Origin: Blasia pusilla | Lineage: Eukaryota; Marchantiophyta; Marchantiopsida; Blasiales | NCBI GenBank assembly: GCA_050084515.1 | Contig: CM114274.1 | Location: 39,184,001-39,248,000, forward strand | Reading direction: 5' to 3' | DNA length: 64,000 bases | Shown here: positions 50,300 to 63,497 of the stretch, one piece after another | Layout: each line of letters starts with the position of its first letter | Position numbering within the stretch: the first letter of the stretch is position 1 | The notes under the pieces: generated by a model | Database searches by the model: none | The model's input: only the letters and a program-made list of their open reading frames with translations | Told to the model about the DNA's origin: nothing | Program-made: the position numbers and the translations under genes

Positions 50300-50651
50300 T
50301 ACTCTATGTACATATGAGATATACCCGTTGTCCTTGAGGAACCCTAATGAGAGGTGAAGTTAGACAATCCATGAGTCATTCTCTTGAACATCAATCACAA
50401 ACTAGCATAGTAGTTGCATCTTGAGTAGATCCACACAACATACAGCGTAGGTTGTATGTTGAGTGGATCATTGCACAACTTGGATATAATTTCTCATAAA
50501 TGTTATGATAACGATATGATGTACAATTACCCATATTATCCTTCCAAATTATACCATCAGATCCCCATAATAAGATAATACTAGTTGACAACACCTCATA
50601 CACTCTCAAGATAATGCGTCCGACTTTAACATCCAATATCATAGGGATCAT
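50300..50651 (-). pseudogene. Integrase C terminus and PHD finger of copy C
   Basis: SDGIIWKDNMGNC corresponds to CDGVVWKDHVRNC of copy B, and NLRCMLCGSTQDATTMLVCD to the start of its PHD finger. After an in-frame stop in place of the Gln of CDQC, the frame continues with CSRE, then CLTS and VPQG, and ends ICT-stop, where copy B has PRCT-stop. The shared stop position shows that the PHD finger is the true C terminus of the polyprotein. Confidence 0.75.
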
Positions 50652-51299
50652 TTATTGCAAGTAGATATAGTCTACTTGATGAAATCTCCAAATTATTGGT
50701 TAGTAATCTCCGTCTCCAATAACATATAGCCTACCACAACGTATCCTAATACTCTGAAATAGCCAAGTTCTTGAAAACCATAGGCATGACTCTTTGAAGA
50801 AGCTCATCCCATTTAGAACATGCTTGCATCTACATATGAAGGTCATAGAGGTTTGATATCTCACAAGCATCACGATGAATAGGTGCACGTAAGTTGGAAT
50901 TTTTTCCATATAGCAAAAAATAAGGTGAGAAGGATGCGAAGGATATTTGTTTGCTAAGGTTATATATGATTGCCAACCATAAGAATCATAGGTCCCAATC
51001 TCATAGGTGACCTCTTTGCAAACCATACTAGTGCAAATCCCTCTTCGTTGCCTAAAAAACTCACTCTAGTATCACATCTGATTCAAGGAAATCTTATGAA
51101 GTAGTGCGATGGTTGATTATCGCCTAATCACACAAGGTATGAAACTTCTTGTGAAACTCGATATAATGGTTTGTGTAGGCTTCTGCTAGTGCATCATACT
51201 AAGTTAAGAATCAATTTGAGAATGCATACGCTACTCCCTTACTTGCTCTCATCAAAGGAAGAGTACAATGCCATCAATTTCATACCTAGAAAAATCCAT

Positions 51300-51790
51300 A
51301 CTTGCAAAGATTATATTCTACAACCCTTTGAAAATCAACTATGCGATTCTTTAACCCCAATGATAAGAATCACCAATAGTATAAAAAATCCTTCCTATGA
51401 GAGTTGATGCGTCTAAATGATGTCTTTTAGCATGTTCTCCACTATGATAGGCAGTTGCTGGTATCCAACCCATAGATCTAACAAATTGAAGATCTTTGCA
51501 TTGCCAATTGCATCAAAGATATCCTAAAGGGTGGACAAAACACAATACATGGTTTTGTTTTTACTGATTGATAGGTCAATAATCTGCACACATCTGCCTA
51601 TCCACCCAATTTCCGTACACATCCTTATTGGCGGGCATGACGTGACAAATACATATTTCCCATGACATATCTCCACTAGTCTTGCCTTAACCAAGTCTTG
51701 GTTCATACTCTGAATCAGAGCCCTCTCCATATCATTGTAACTATGGGATCAATAAAAGATTGACGTGTTGCTAGACAGCTCAATGCAATA
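51300..51790 (-). pseudogene. Reverse transcriptase remnant of copy C
   Basis: MERALIQSMNQDLVKARLVE and ICHGKYVFVTSCPP parallel MERDLIESRTLELLEAGLVD and LSHGEYASATVMP of copy B. Stops and frameshifts follow, and the YIDD region is lost in the deletion near 51.3 kb. Confidence 0.8.
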
Positions 51791-52199
51791 CACACTTCAA
51801 TGTACCAAAAGCATGCATATTGAATAGAAAATAATTACGAAATGATAACTATACTTGATGTTGGTCTCCTCTTATCAACTTAGGCCCGATATTTGGCTCA
51901 TAATTTTTCCATTGTGACTATGGTATGACTCTCTTGTGCCGGTTTCGGTTGCTATTGTGCAACCCGGTTAATATGAACGATACTCGATTTCTCATTTGCA
52001 ACCGACTAAAACACCTCATCTCTTGATGCTCCTTGATGTGAAAACATGAACTACGCTAATATAGTGGCTCCCATCCCTAGGGGTATCTACATAACATTTC
52101 AAGATGTCCATGGATATCTCTCTTGATGATATATGATCTCTCAATCTTCTCTCGTATTGCCCCCAACAAATGCATATATCGCCTTGGAATAAAAGGGGC

Positions 52200-53540
52200 T
52201 AACAATGGGCTAAGTGACATGTTGCAACTACCTCCAACACATGTTGAATAGATACTCCTAGGCTAAGAGCCCACGTTAGGAAATTCAAGTCCATTGCCTC
52301 ACCCAAAATATGGCGTCACGATGCCTCTAATACTGACATCACAAGTGTGACTTGACGGTATTGCCCCCAATGAATGCATATCACACTTGTGGAGAACCAC
52401 ATCACGCGCTCTTGCTTATTTATTTTGGGATCCACTAAAAATTGTGCATGATCATTCTAAACCAAACCTTGATCATCCCCCTTATATGCATAGGATTGAA
52501 GCATGAAAACTCATAAACATGGGAAAGTATATTTATGATATGCCAACCATGTTGACCACTGTCAACGAAGGTTGATCATCATGCCTCACCACTTGTGATC
52601 AATGACTTTTATCCAAAATGGATGCCATCAAAAAATTGGACGGGTGCTCCACTCTCACATACACCCTCCTCAAAAACTTATGTGGCATCAAGTTGGTCCA
52701 CTAGAGGCATAAACTATGTGGTTTTGAACCTAGACTTTCTACATCCAAAATATTAATGGCCCGATCCATGCTTGAACAGTATATATAGTTGTCATTACTT
52801 AGACACAACAATCATCGAACATCACTATATTCTCTATAATGTAAGTTGGAGAATGAGAATAGTGCTTCTTTAGATGTTGCAAGACCCTCATTATCTCCCA
52901 AAACAACTTGGATCAAGGATTTCCATCCCCTCATCCAACATTCAATCGACCCAAAAATGACCAACCTATAATGACCAAATCAATGGTTTCCATCCAATCT
53001 AAGTGTTGTACCTTGAGCAAAGAGATGTCCTTTAGTAAGGAATCCAAGTAACCCTACGTGATTGATATGGATAGCATATTGGGAAATTACAATCGCATGT
53101 GCGACAAAAGTTGGAGTGAGGCGTGCCTCACAATCTCAACATACTCCACATACAAATTTTTGTATATACACTTTTGTTTATAATATAGTAGCCAACCTAA
53201 TGTTGATCCCTCAAAAGAGACGCAACAATCTCACTCCCTCTTGCGAAATCCTCCATACAATTGGTGTGCCATCCAAGGATGACAACATACACTCTGTGTT
53301 ATTTTAGGCTCATTTAACTCATCTCACTTTGATACAAAGGTCTCACTCCATGCCATGTGCACATAAGTATTGACTAATGGTCAGAGATCCTCACTTGAGT
53401 CCTCCGGGAATGATACATCTATCATAACACTCCACTCCATAGGGATGTCCTTTACATGGATATGGCCCTCAAACAAGTCTCCATGCAAGGTGATAACATT
53501 ATTGAATGCTGCTAGAGCCGCCATCTCTTGTGGTCATAAA
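52200..53540 (-). pseudogene. Methyltransferase remnant of copy C
   Basis: In order on the minus strand: LYVEYVEIVRHAS (motif II region, about 53110), TIDLVIIGWSFLGR (motif IV region, about 52990-52950, where PCQ has decayed to SFL), LFWEIMRVLQHL and YIIENIVMFDD (motif VI, about 52915-52820), AWIGPL (about 52770), and RHILGEAMDLNFLTWALSLG (motif X, about 52320-52260). Here motif IV is in the native orientation, which confirms that the inversion in copy B is secondary. Confidence 0.8.
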
Positions 53541-53860
53541 TCGATTTCTCCACCAATGAATCGCCCTACACTAAGCTAAGTAACCCATTACTAGACTGCA
53601 TCTTAGCCTATATGAAGATGTCTTATCCAATAGTGAAGGGTAAGTCTCATTGGGTATAACACTAGTCCACCAACCAAGATGTCATAGGATTTTATATCGA
53701 TCTCTATTGTCTTGGCTCACAACACGGACTCATTAATGAGTTGTCATGGTTTGAACCTCACTATTACCGTTGGGTGATAAACTACATCTTATTGGCCGCA
53801 CCTAGTGGCATTTGAGTCTTGAATGAATTTTTTTTAATATCGACCCAAGCTATGCCCAAC

Positions 53861-54049
53861 CTATAAATGTTGCCTTCCTCGACATAAAGGGGTTGTGCTC
53901 CTATATAAATCTAACAAGACATATTGCAGATAACAAACTCTATCTCCTAGACTAACTAGATAAAATATTTCTTTGTGGTTATCCAAAAATAAAACTCTTG
54001 AAGAAATCATGACATAATCTATCGCAAGTCTATTGGACATTTTTGCCAA
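53861..54049 (-). pseudogene. Protease remnant of copy C
   Basis: LAIDYVMISSRVLFLDN, then YLQYVLLDLYRSTTPL, parallel TIDRERLTPGVCMLDN and YRPDRVLLDSGAQPLML of copy B. The catalytic D-S-G is replaced by D-L-Y. Confidence 0.75.
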
Positions 54050-54099
54050 TCTAGCAACAACAACGTGTCATCAACATGTGTTAGACGACCTAAGCATGG

Positions 54100-56050
54100 G
54101 CTCTAAGGGCAAGTCCACCACCTCCTTTGTAATCACCTTTCAACTCGAGGTAACAACACCCTCTCTACTTTCACACAGTGTGGAATCAAATCGGACCGAC
54201 TCAATGAGCGTGCTCTCCCCGCCTCCCCCCCATGTTACGACATTGAAAGGAAAAAACCATGGATCACAATACATAACGGTGGCTGCCCCCAATAATTTGC
54301 TCGCGATGGGCTTCTCTTGAGGCATCAATGATAGGATTCAATGCAATTACTTCTTCCATCGCCTGTCGTGATTGCATCCTAATAAAATCTTAGGAACTCT
54401 GTTTAGAATCCATCAATGGGATCTTCATTATCTCCAACAACGTAAATGATCGAGGAAACCTATTCTACTTCATGGCTTCTCCTCTCTATGGATCCAACTC
54501 TACTGTTGTACTACGTATAACTATGATGGTTGCCTCTATGAATGGAACCCCACACATCCATACATGATCATCGATATCCTTTGCTACGCCATCCAAGGTG
54601 GACAACACGGAGTCAACATCTGATAATTAAGCTCAATGTCATTGATCGCTGCAATTGTTGTAAGTGCTCTATCTGAGAAACTATTCCAATCATGCCAAGG
54701 GTCTTCCTCAACTCTTCTAGGTGGGGAACCTCTGGATCCTCTACAAGCATACCCATCTCCTTGTTCCCCTATGGAACCACTTGCTACATGAACATTAGCC
54801 CCACTTAGACCGCCAACACGCCTTGGGGCCCTATTTGGCATTTGATTTGGACTTGGCTTAGCATGTATGGTAGAACACCTAACTTGTAAATGACCATAAA
54901 TGGTAGGAATGACCATAATGGAATATTCTTGGTGGGAGCTCATATGCTCCCAAAGGTTGCAACACGCGTCTACTCTCGCGTCCACTATCTTTATGGATGC
55001 AATCGTATTGAAAAGGAGCTTCACCACACATCCAAAGACTTTTGTGGGTGCTATTTACTTGCATAGGAAGACATTGGTATGTGTGACATATGCTCATGGT
55101 AGCCTCCTTGCACTCAAGATATCATACCCCTCTCCTCGGATATCCATTATTGCACTTGTGGTGTGGATACTGGTATCATCTCTCTCGATTATCTTATAAT
55201 TGTCACACTCTCCTTTGCCATGTCGCGTTCAATACACTCATCCAACATGAAGATATCCCTCAACATTGGTGAGGTGCAATATAGAAGTGTGGCATCCCTC
55301 ATCCTTCTTTAAAGGTTCTACAAGTCCAACCAATCACTCTAACCTCTGATTATCTTGCAAAGGTCGAAAAAAGTCCCACCCTTCTCAATATGCTTGGGCC
55401 ACCTTGGTCCTTCTCTAAAACTATACCATCATACAATGCACAATGCTATGGTTGAGCCACTTCCAAGAGTGTGCTATGTATGGGCTTTCTTGCAAATCCA
55501 AACACCGCCATTTGCTCCAAAATAGTGTTCAGCTCGATTCACTTAGATTCTCGAAACACCTACTATAGAGTTGGCTAGTTCCTTGGTCAAGGTCAACACA
55601 ATATCTTGTAGTCACTACCGTACCTCTCGATCAAGTGCTCCATACGAGTATTGTAGCGGCTATGGCTTGATCACTCCTCATGTGTCATGAACCAAGCGTC
55701 TCATGCATGTGTAGGCCTCTCTAAAGCTCTATCCCAACCCTCAACGAAACCCTTTCAACTTGTGAATTTTGTGTGTCCTTGCACCCTCATAATTCTTCCC
55801 CTACACTTGGGAAAACTCAAGTGGGGGGTTGAGCTGAGGTTGCACAAGCTTCCCTCTCAATATGGTTGTGCCCCCATATATCATTGCTCACCTCAACATA
55901 TACAATATGCTCCCCTTCAACCTTGGAGTCATACTCCTATGGAATCATGTGTAAAACATAGCCCATGTCCCAATTCTGCCTCCGCTTGAATCTCTACTAC
56001 ATGACGCTTTGCAAAATCACCATAGTTAGCAACCAGAGCATCCCCCAAGT
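54100..56050 (-). pseudogene. Gag remnant of copy C
   Basis: Stop-riddled frames with an Arg/Gly/Pro-rich region (NRAPRRVGGLSGANVH, CRGSRGSPPRRVEED at about 54840-54700), where copy B gag has its basic tail. It is positionally and compositionally consistent with gag; no intact knuckle was found. Confidence 0.55.
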
Positions 56051-58186
56051 ACTTAAAATACAAGTCTACACCATGAAACGACTGAACGTTGAAGGACTAC
56101 GAATTCTCTACCGCGTGCACCAAGGATCTTGAATAAATTTAAGGAGTTTGAAGTAGTAGATAATATGTATGTTAGTGAGGACCTTGATGTGCATATGGTG
56201 CTAGTTGGTACGACACCATGTGTGGACTGCGGGCCAATGGTGGTCCATGTGAGTGATTGCAACATAGTGTGGAGTGGTACATCCACAAGGCATGGAGCAA
56301 GGCCTTCATGGAGAGGTATGACGGAGGTGTCATGGGGTCGTTGATATGGTGTCCTTTCATGTGTGTGAGTCTTCAATGAGTATTAAGGAGATTAATATGG
56401 GAGTGGTGGCAATGTTGCCACCATCAACACGAGGGTTAGGATCGGTTGATGTGGAGGGGGATGACATTTCGTGGGTCAGTCTTGTTGCATTTGGCGTTGG
56501 AGGTGTATGGTTATGGGGAGCACTTTTGGGTGGCATTTGATAGTTTGAGGTGCGCGATCTTGGTGGATGTAGGTTTGGGATGGAAGTGGATGTGGTTTTC
56601 AAGGGTGGTATATGACATGTTTCACTCCAACCTTGGATGCGGTGTCGTGGAATGTTGCTTTTGCGTGATTTGAAACTTCTTGTCAAACTTCCCTATCTAC
56701 AAATCTATCTAGGGTGACAAATTTGTAACATACTCTAGAATACCAAGTGATGGAACCAATTTACATTCGAGTGTAAGGTCGCTTTGATTCTACACATTTG
56801 ACAACATGATCAATTAGAAAACGTCTCTTGAATTTTGACAAGCTTCATGATAACTTTCAAATTGTTTGGATGCTCTATGATGGCCCATCTATTTTTTTGG
56901 ATTATGATCGCATTATATGGGAGAGCAATTTGAAAATGGGAGGGCACTCCTATTTTCAATTAATTTAATTAATAAATCAATTATGAAACAAAGGTGGAGG
57001 ACGAACTAGTTGGGAGAAAAAAAGGTGAGTGCTAAAGGGGGAAGAGATCAATTAATAAGCAAGTGCGGAAGACATGTGGATAGACTAGGTGAAAAAAAAA
57101 AACTAGTGTTGGGGGGCATGCACAAGAGGGTGAATCGCATCATCCATTGATGCACTTCAGTATGATGGATTGTTCGTGCGAAGAGGCACCAATACATACA
57201 TACGAGCTCACTCACTTATTCACGTACGTACGTCCGTGAAGCGGATGGAAGACGGATGCCGCAAAACTCCCTGGTCCATCGCGGTAGGACAGGCGCCTTT
57301 CATCGTCTCTGGGACTTTCCGTCTGGAGGATTATGTTGGCAGCTTTTCGGTGCGGGGATGTTTCGAGCTTTTTGAGTTCAGAAGTAGACATGAATGCATG
57401 TACATGTGTGAAAAGTGGCGACGTCGGTTGTTCTATGTGCTGTATGGACATTTGACGTCTTTACTTGGTGGTCATCGGTTTACCAGTCTGCGGGCGGTCC
57501 CTTTCTCCGAGCTCACGGTCGGAGTTTAAAGACCGTCCCCTCTTGGCCTCCGCTCGCTGAGTGGAATTTGTGTGCACGTTAAAAATACATTCGTCTTTGC
57601 GATGAGAGGGGGCGTGAGGTATGTGAATATCCGAAGACAGTTTTGCGGCGAAAGAACGAACGTGGAGGTTGTCTATGGTAGAGATGGCGGTCCCTACCGA
57701 GGAATCGATCACGTAATTCTTGCGATTGCTGGAGGGTTGGCGGTTCGCAGGTGTCCCGTTGCGAAATTTCCCTGCAGTTTGAGAACTCCACACGCTTGAT
57801 TGACGGTTTCATACTCGATGGCATGTCGCCCGTTTCCTTGCAGGATTCCAGCGTGCTGTTTGCGCGCTACTACGAATCGCCGGCTTTATTGTTTCGCACC
57901 ATGACCCTTGCTTCCGACTCTACTGACACAAAAATCCAATTTCAACATTTCGGATTGGGCTGGCATTCCATTGAAGGAATTCGGAGCGAGTTCAACCCTG
58001 TGTCCGGGTTTCAATCCGAATTTTCGCCCTTATATTTCAGCTCCTGCGAGCAATTGTCTATCTGCTGTCGAGATGGTCTGCATCGAAGCTCCATGCTAAC
58101 AGAGATTAACGGATGGTCGGTGCTATTAACCGCGACAGGTGGAAGTAGGGCAGAATCATCTTGTTCTTGTTAGATTAGCGGCGAGT
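56051..58186. other. Intergenic DNA; upstream region of the Sfi1-repeat gene
   Basis: 56.05-57.1 kb holds short frames with no recognised product. From about 57.15 kb the G+C content rises, as expected for a promoter and 5' UTR. A 119-codon plus-strand frame at 57170-57529 and a 140-codon frame at 57751-58173 have no recognised domain. Confidence 0.45.
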
Positions 58187-61100
58187 ATGTCTGAACCCGA
58201 GGGTAGTGAATCTGGCGATTCTAGTAGAGGCAGTGATGCAGAAAATAACGACGGGCAAGGCCGAGACGAAACCATTGAGAATGAATATGATGGTGAGAAC
58301 GAGGAGATTACTGAGGAGCCAGCTGAAGCTCCCGATGCGACAGAGAAGCCAGTCCAAGATGAAGTTGAAAGTCCACCAGAGGTTGAACTTGAACCGTCCG
58401 CCAGACCTTCAAAGGGATCAGGAGGATTAAATAGTGACGAGGTCAGGAAGTTGCTGAGGAGGCTGAGTAAGTCAGAAAGTTCTGACAGCGGTGAGAGTGG
58501 TTCGACCTCCAGTTTTGGCGATTCCATTGAGAACAGGAGGAGTATAAAGGTAAGTGACGAATTTCTGAGTTCTTCATGTTCTTCCAACTAATATTTGATA
58601 CTCCAGTAAGTCATCGCAAGGATTCACAAAATCTTCCATTTACGAAGTCTCTAGGACGACTTACTTGTCAGACAAGTCCGTTTCTATGTAAATACCAGCT
58701 TGAAGTGAGTTCTTTGTAAATTTCATGCATTCTGTAGGTTTGTGTCTTGGCTTCTCCCCTTGTTTACATTGCTCGGGCGATTGACAGTAGGATTTGCAAA
58801 ATGCCAGAGGTAAAATTTTATCATTGTGCAGACACTACAATCCTCCGTAGTACGAGATCATGAGTTGCCCATGAAGATAGCTTACGAGCAGTTGGAGGAA
58901 CTTGCAGCCAATGCAGAGAAAGTGAAGTCTGCCATTGAGAAGAATCGGACTCTGTTGGATGTCCAGGTGCCGTGAACCCCCTAAATGATTGATTTACCAA
59001 AGGAGAAAGAGGTTAATGTCTGACATCCATAAGGTTTTAAACGTGAAGATCAAAGCATTTTGCTCGGCAACTGTGAGGGGATTCATGCATAGAGTATCCT
59101 TTAGGCGACATTGATTGTCCCATCGCAATCTGGGAACTGCATTTTCGAGCTAGTAAGCAAAGGTATCCATGGGTGTCACGGTGGAAGATCAGGTGAGGAG
59201 GAGTAACTCCAGATACTTGCGCGCAGCTTTTACTGCCTGGAAATTAGAGATCGATTGGCAGAAAGGAAAGAAGCGGGAGATAGTTCGGGCAAATACAAGT
59301 TGGAAGAAAAACATGATGTCTCGAGCCTTTAAAGCTTGGAGTAAAGAATATCTGACCCTTGGCAAGGTGAAGCGACTTGAGAAATCTGCCTTGAACATTA
59401 TTCAACGCCACAAAATGAGGCGGACTTGGTATATTCTGCATTCCCAAAACCTGAGTCGGATATGGAATATTAGACAGCAAGTTTCGGGGAATCTGTTGGA
59501 GAACGGGGCCTCACCTCAAAGTGGCTCTGCCAGCAACGTGATGCAGCTCTGGTGATGTGATGGCTCCGAACTAGGGTTTTACTGAATATTTTTACCCAAG
59601 TAATGAGAACCGAATATTTACGTACTCTAAGATCCCCAGTCTAGTCGACGGAACTTGGTGGAGAAATCTTGCAAACAGACCCTCGGATCTGATATCCGAA
59701 GTTGAGGACAAAAGTCAACATTGACATTTGGTGATGAAGGTATTGTGGCAATCTAGAGCTGGAAAAAGTCAGTTTGATGGGATCTCGAAGGAAGATGCTC
59801 TCGTGGGTATGCAAGTCGCCTGTAACACTACAGATGTGCCTGGAACTGGTTTGTGCTAACTAGGTTCATCATGGTGTTGGGTTGGGATGGTAGCGATGTG
59901 ATCTGGATGACATTTCCAAATCATTACGTTCCTGCCTTATGGAAGTTCAGAACTTGAAGACAGCCCACTGATCTTTCAGAAGCGCCCCATCACCTGATTG
60001 TGTCCTTAGGGGTCTGTGAAATTTTACTTGCTGTCCTGGTCACCTGGTTTTGTAGAACTAGAGCGTTTGAGAGAAGATTCAAGATTGTCTTCAGCCTCAT
60101 CAAGCTGTTGAAACTCTCCCCTGAAATGTAGTAATCCATCAAAACCCTCAGGGTGTAAAGCACAGATGATGATTCCTGCAGACCCTATTCACAAATGTGC
60201 AAACCTTTTCCTGGAGTGGCCCTTAGACTGAATAAAATAGTCTTAGGCAAATACGCATTTGCTGACCTGTTTGTTTTGCCTTCTATGTCTTTACAGGAAA
60301 GCATGGGTTGCGCAGACTAAGGCCAAGATACGTGAGCAAGAAGAGCACAGGTATCTTGGCTTTTCTATCTGAGTAGTTTGTAGATCAAAAGGAAGTAGAA
60401 AGCTTTTTTCTTCTCACAGGATCTCCAAGATGGAGAAAAATACAAGTGCTGCAAGGCTGTAAGAGAGAAGTAGGTGTATCGTTGTCCTCTCTTTCTTCTA
60501 CTGTTTCAAAAGTGAACATTTTCCACTTAGATTTTGTTCCTTTTGATCCAAACACCAGTCCACATAATTTAATTATGTCATTGTGGTGAATTTGTTCGTC
60601 AGATCTTTCTGAGCTATGGCTGTTACTTGTCGGTGAGATTGTGTAATTAATGTCTCAATGGTCAAGGGAATATTGAGCACCTGAAAAGGTTGTTTGATCC
60701 GTTTTTGTTTTGACCTTTATCTTCTTTTAGTTGAGGTCAAGTCAGAGGCACAATTTCCTAGACAATCTATCAGTGCCATATATTTCATAAATACTTTTGA
60801 ATGTGACTTTATGCTTGTGCTTAAGTTAAAGCCTTAACTTCATGTTATCATATGTTTGCTAAGAGGGTAGCTTGCTCAGGAAGTTGTGAGATTACTCTTT
60901 GTGGGATTTGCCACACATGCTGAAGTATGATGTAGAGAGGTAGCGATGATGGATTTTACAAGTGCTTTGGAGTCAGAACTCAGTGAAAACTTGGAATTCA
61001 GAAGGAGTTGGCGGATAGTACCTTGGAACTTTGTCATCTACCTAATTTTAATCCCACCGGCAGGAGAGAGAAGAGGTTGATGAAAGATCTTGATAAAAAG

Positions 61101-63497
61101 CACCAAGAGAAAATATGTCGCAGAGCCTGTAACTTTATGTACAGATGGCGACTGCGAAGGATTTTTTTGGCTTTCAGAGTAAGCGTTTTAGTCCATCCTC
61201 CATACTAGAAACCTCCAATGTGCAACGATTTTTAATGAGCGTGAAGGAATGACTACTTTAGCAGTAGGCACTGGCAGAATTAGAGCACAGTCAATGCCTC
61301 CAAAAATCATGAAATTTTGGAGCTCTTCTTCTTATGTAGTGAATCCAAGTAGGAAAAATTTAGATTTTCACGTATACACATATATGAAAATCTGGAAATC
61401 TCCGCCTTGGACTCACTAAATAAGAAAAGGAGCTCTTTCTTTTGTGAGGAGAAGTTAGGTGCTGATTTCTCAGCTGCACAGTCCCAGCTCAGTGCGTCTT
61501 CTACCACACATGATATCCCCTTTCAAGAGTATTATGAGTAGCACCTCAGCTAATGGAAAAAGGAGATTGTCTTCAATTTGTATCACTGCACTGCCCTGCC
61601 CTGCCCTGCTTGGACATCCTTGTTGCTGGTGATTGTGGTTCATTGTAGCCTATTTAACTTTTGTTAGATTGTGAAACTTGAGATTCTTTGATGTAAATGA
61701 TAATCTGACCTTAATTCTGTTGTGGGTCACTTCAACAGGATGGATGTGAGGTTAGTCGACAGCAAGGGGTGCGAGAACAAGGAATTGTGAAACATGTAAT
61801 CAAGCAGAAGCTGAGGCGTTTGTTTGAGCGATGGAGAGAGGTAGCTGAGGAGTGTGCAGACTTTCGAGCATTTCTCCAGTAAGATATTCCTTCATTCAGA
61901 GGATGCAATTTTCAGCTTGTTCTTGAGTTCTTTGTGGAAGGAGAGTGTGTGCAAAGCCATCAGGCCTTCAATGAAAATCACCAAAGTGTGCAGAATCACA
62001 TATGGGAAGGACACTACTTTTGGTGTACATGAACTAGTGGAGCTGATTGTTCCTTTGAAATGTATTACCTAGCTTAGGGAAGAGTTGTCAAATAAGCCAA
62101 GATTGGATGCATCTGCTCTGGTTTCAGTTGCCATATTGACGCTGTGGTGCTGTAGGAGAGCAGGGGAAGACTGCGAAAGAGGACCTTGCGAAGATTTTAC
62201 AAAACATGGTATGCAGTCACAGGAAAAGAGAGAAATACGACAACTTCAGTGGATGAGTTTTATAAAAAAAATGCCAAAAACGTAGTTGCAATAGCTTTTA
62301 CAGCATGGGCAGATCGTTTGTCAGAACGAAAGGCAGGAGAGGAAAGGCTGAGGCGTGTAAGTGCATCTCTAGACAAGGATTTACTGCGGTCAGCCTTTTA
62401 TGCCTTTGTTGACGGCTGTTGTGAAAGTAAGCGGCGTGGGAGTGTTCAGATGCGTGCGATAAACAGATTACAACACTGGAGAATGAACAAAGCCTTTCAG
62501 GCTTGGATTTGCTATATGCAGGTAAATCCTTGAGTTTGTATGTCTTAAAAGAATCATACTAAACATTGGTAGTTCTGGTGTTTGTTAGCTAGTCAGCTAT
62601 TTTGATCCATTAATGACAAATAGTTCAACAAATACCGTGATGGCTATCGATTGTGCTGCACAGAAAAGTGTGTGACTTGCAGACAAGCTGTATTTGGTAC
62701 AGTTTGGACCGGTATTCAGTTGTGATTGGAGTTGTGGTGCTACTCTGGGTGAAAATATCTTAATTGAGTTTGAGAATGGGTCCAACTGTATGAATCTATA
62801 GTAATATGTGTTAGGGGTTGAGAAGTATGAAACGATGTAAGGATGCATTGTGTCAATGCTGAAATGAGTTTTGTCAAAATTTTGCTGTTAAGAAGCCAGT
62901 TTCTGTCATGAAGACTTGCTTATAAATTTTCTTCTTCTTTATTTTAGGTCATTTGGTTTGATATTTTTACTAAACATATTTATTGAGAAATTTTTTTCAA
63001 TTATTAGTAAACTAGTAGGTTAGATTGATCGTGGTCTTCTGGACATTTTAAAATTCTGAGCCTTGTCTGCTTATGAGGAACCAATTTGTTTGTTTCCCCT
63101 TCCTTTATAGGGATGGCGCACTTGGCGATAGTCAGTGAGCCCTCAGTTCAATCTATCCGAATAGATGGATTTACAATGACTTCGATTGCATGTGTAGGTA
63201 CAAGCACAAAAGAAGATGCTGAGACTCCAAGAACATGTGGTATCTGTTGAGAAAGAGAATGACCGAATTAGAGAGGAGAATCGACGATTGTCCCTTGTCA
63301 TAGACTCTGGTGACTGGGGGAGGCAGAGAATTGCTGAGTTGCTTCAAGCAGGGCAAGTACTATCAGGGGAAAGAGATGCATTGACTCGACTTCTAGGGCG
63401 AATGCAACGGCAGCATGCATTTGCCTTGGATCAGCAAAGAAATCATGAGGAGGAGATCCAGGAACTGAAGCAGCAACTTGTTGGCAATGTACCATAA
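58187..63497 (+). CDS. Sfi1-like centrin-binding repeat protein (probable)
   Basis: Nine exons join in phase to 1893 nt (630 residues): 58187-58549, 58832-58966, 59163-59551, 60297-60350, 60420-60458, 61064-61178, 61739-61878, 62164-62521, 63198-63497. The first exon is an acidic Ser/Glu-rich tail. Then about ten repeats with Ala/Phe and Trp spaced as in Sfi1 follow: LRAAFTAWKLE, MSRAFKAWSKE, MRRTWYILH, FMYRWRLRRIF, LRRLFERWREV, LRRFYKTWYAV, IAFTAWADRL, LLRSAFYAFV, MNKAFQAWIC. The last exon is a coiled coil (QEHVVSVEKENDRIREENRR). Sfi1 repeats bind centrin at centrosomes and basal bodies; here a basal-body or spindle role is inference. Acceptors of exons 3 and 8 and the donor of exon 3 are the least certain, and upstream exons are possible. 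The gene looks intact. Confidence 0.75.

Larger units (their letters stand above)
50041..56050 (-). mobile_element. Decayed gypsy element with methyltransferase and PHD remnants (copy C)
   Basis: Same orientation and gene order as copy B but much more worn. Gag remnants lie at about 55.9-54.1 kb, protease at 54049-53861, methyltransferase at about 53.55-52.2, RT at about 51.79-51.3, a short integrase piece at 51.2-50.7, and integrase C terminus plus PHD at 50651-50300. RNase H and parts of RT and integrase are deleted near 51.3 kb. The 3' region (50118-50260) matches copies B and D. Confidence 0.75.

Noticed and set aside
57170-57529. 119-codon plus-strand frame before the Sfi1-repeat gene
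   Set aside because: No recognisable domain and no splice connection to the gene; treated as promoter or UTR sequence.
62085-62285. Open frame starting near the exon-8 acceptor of the Sfi1-repeat gene
   Set aside because: It is out of phase with the repeats; the acceptor at 62164 gives the frame with RRFYKTW and IAFTAW.
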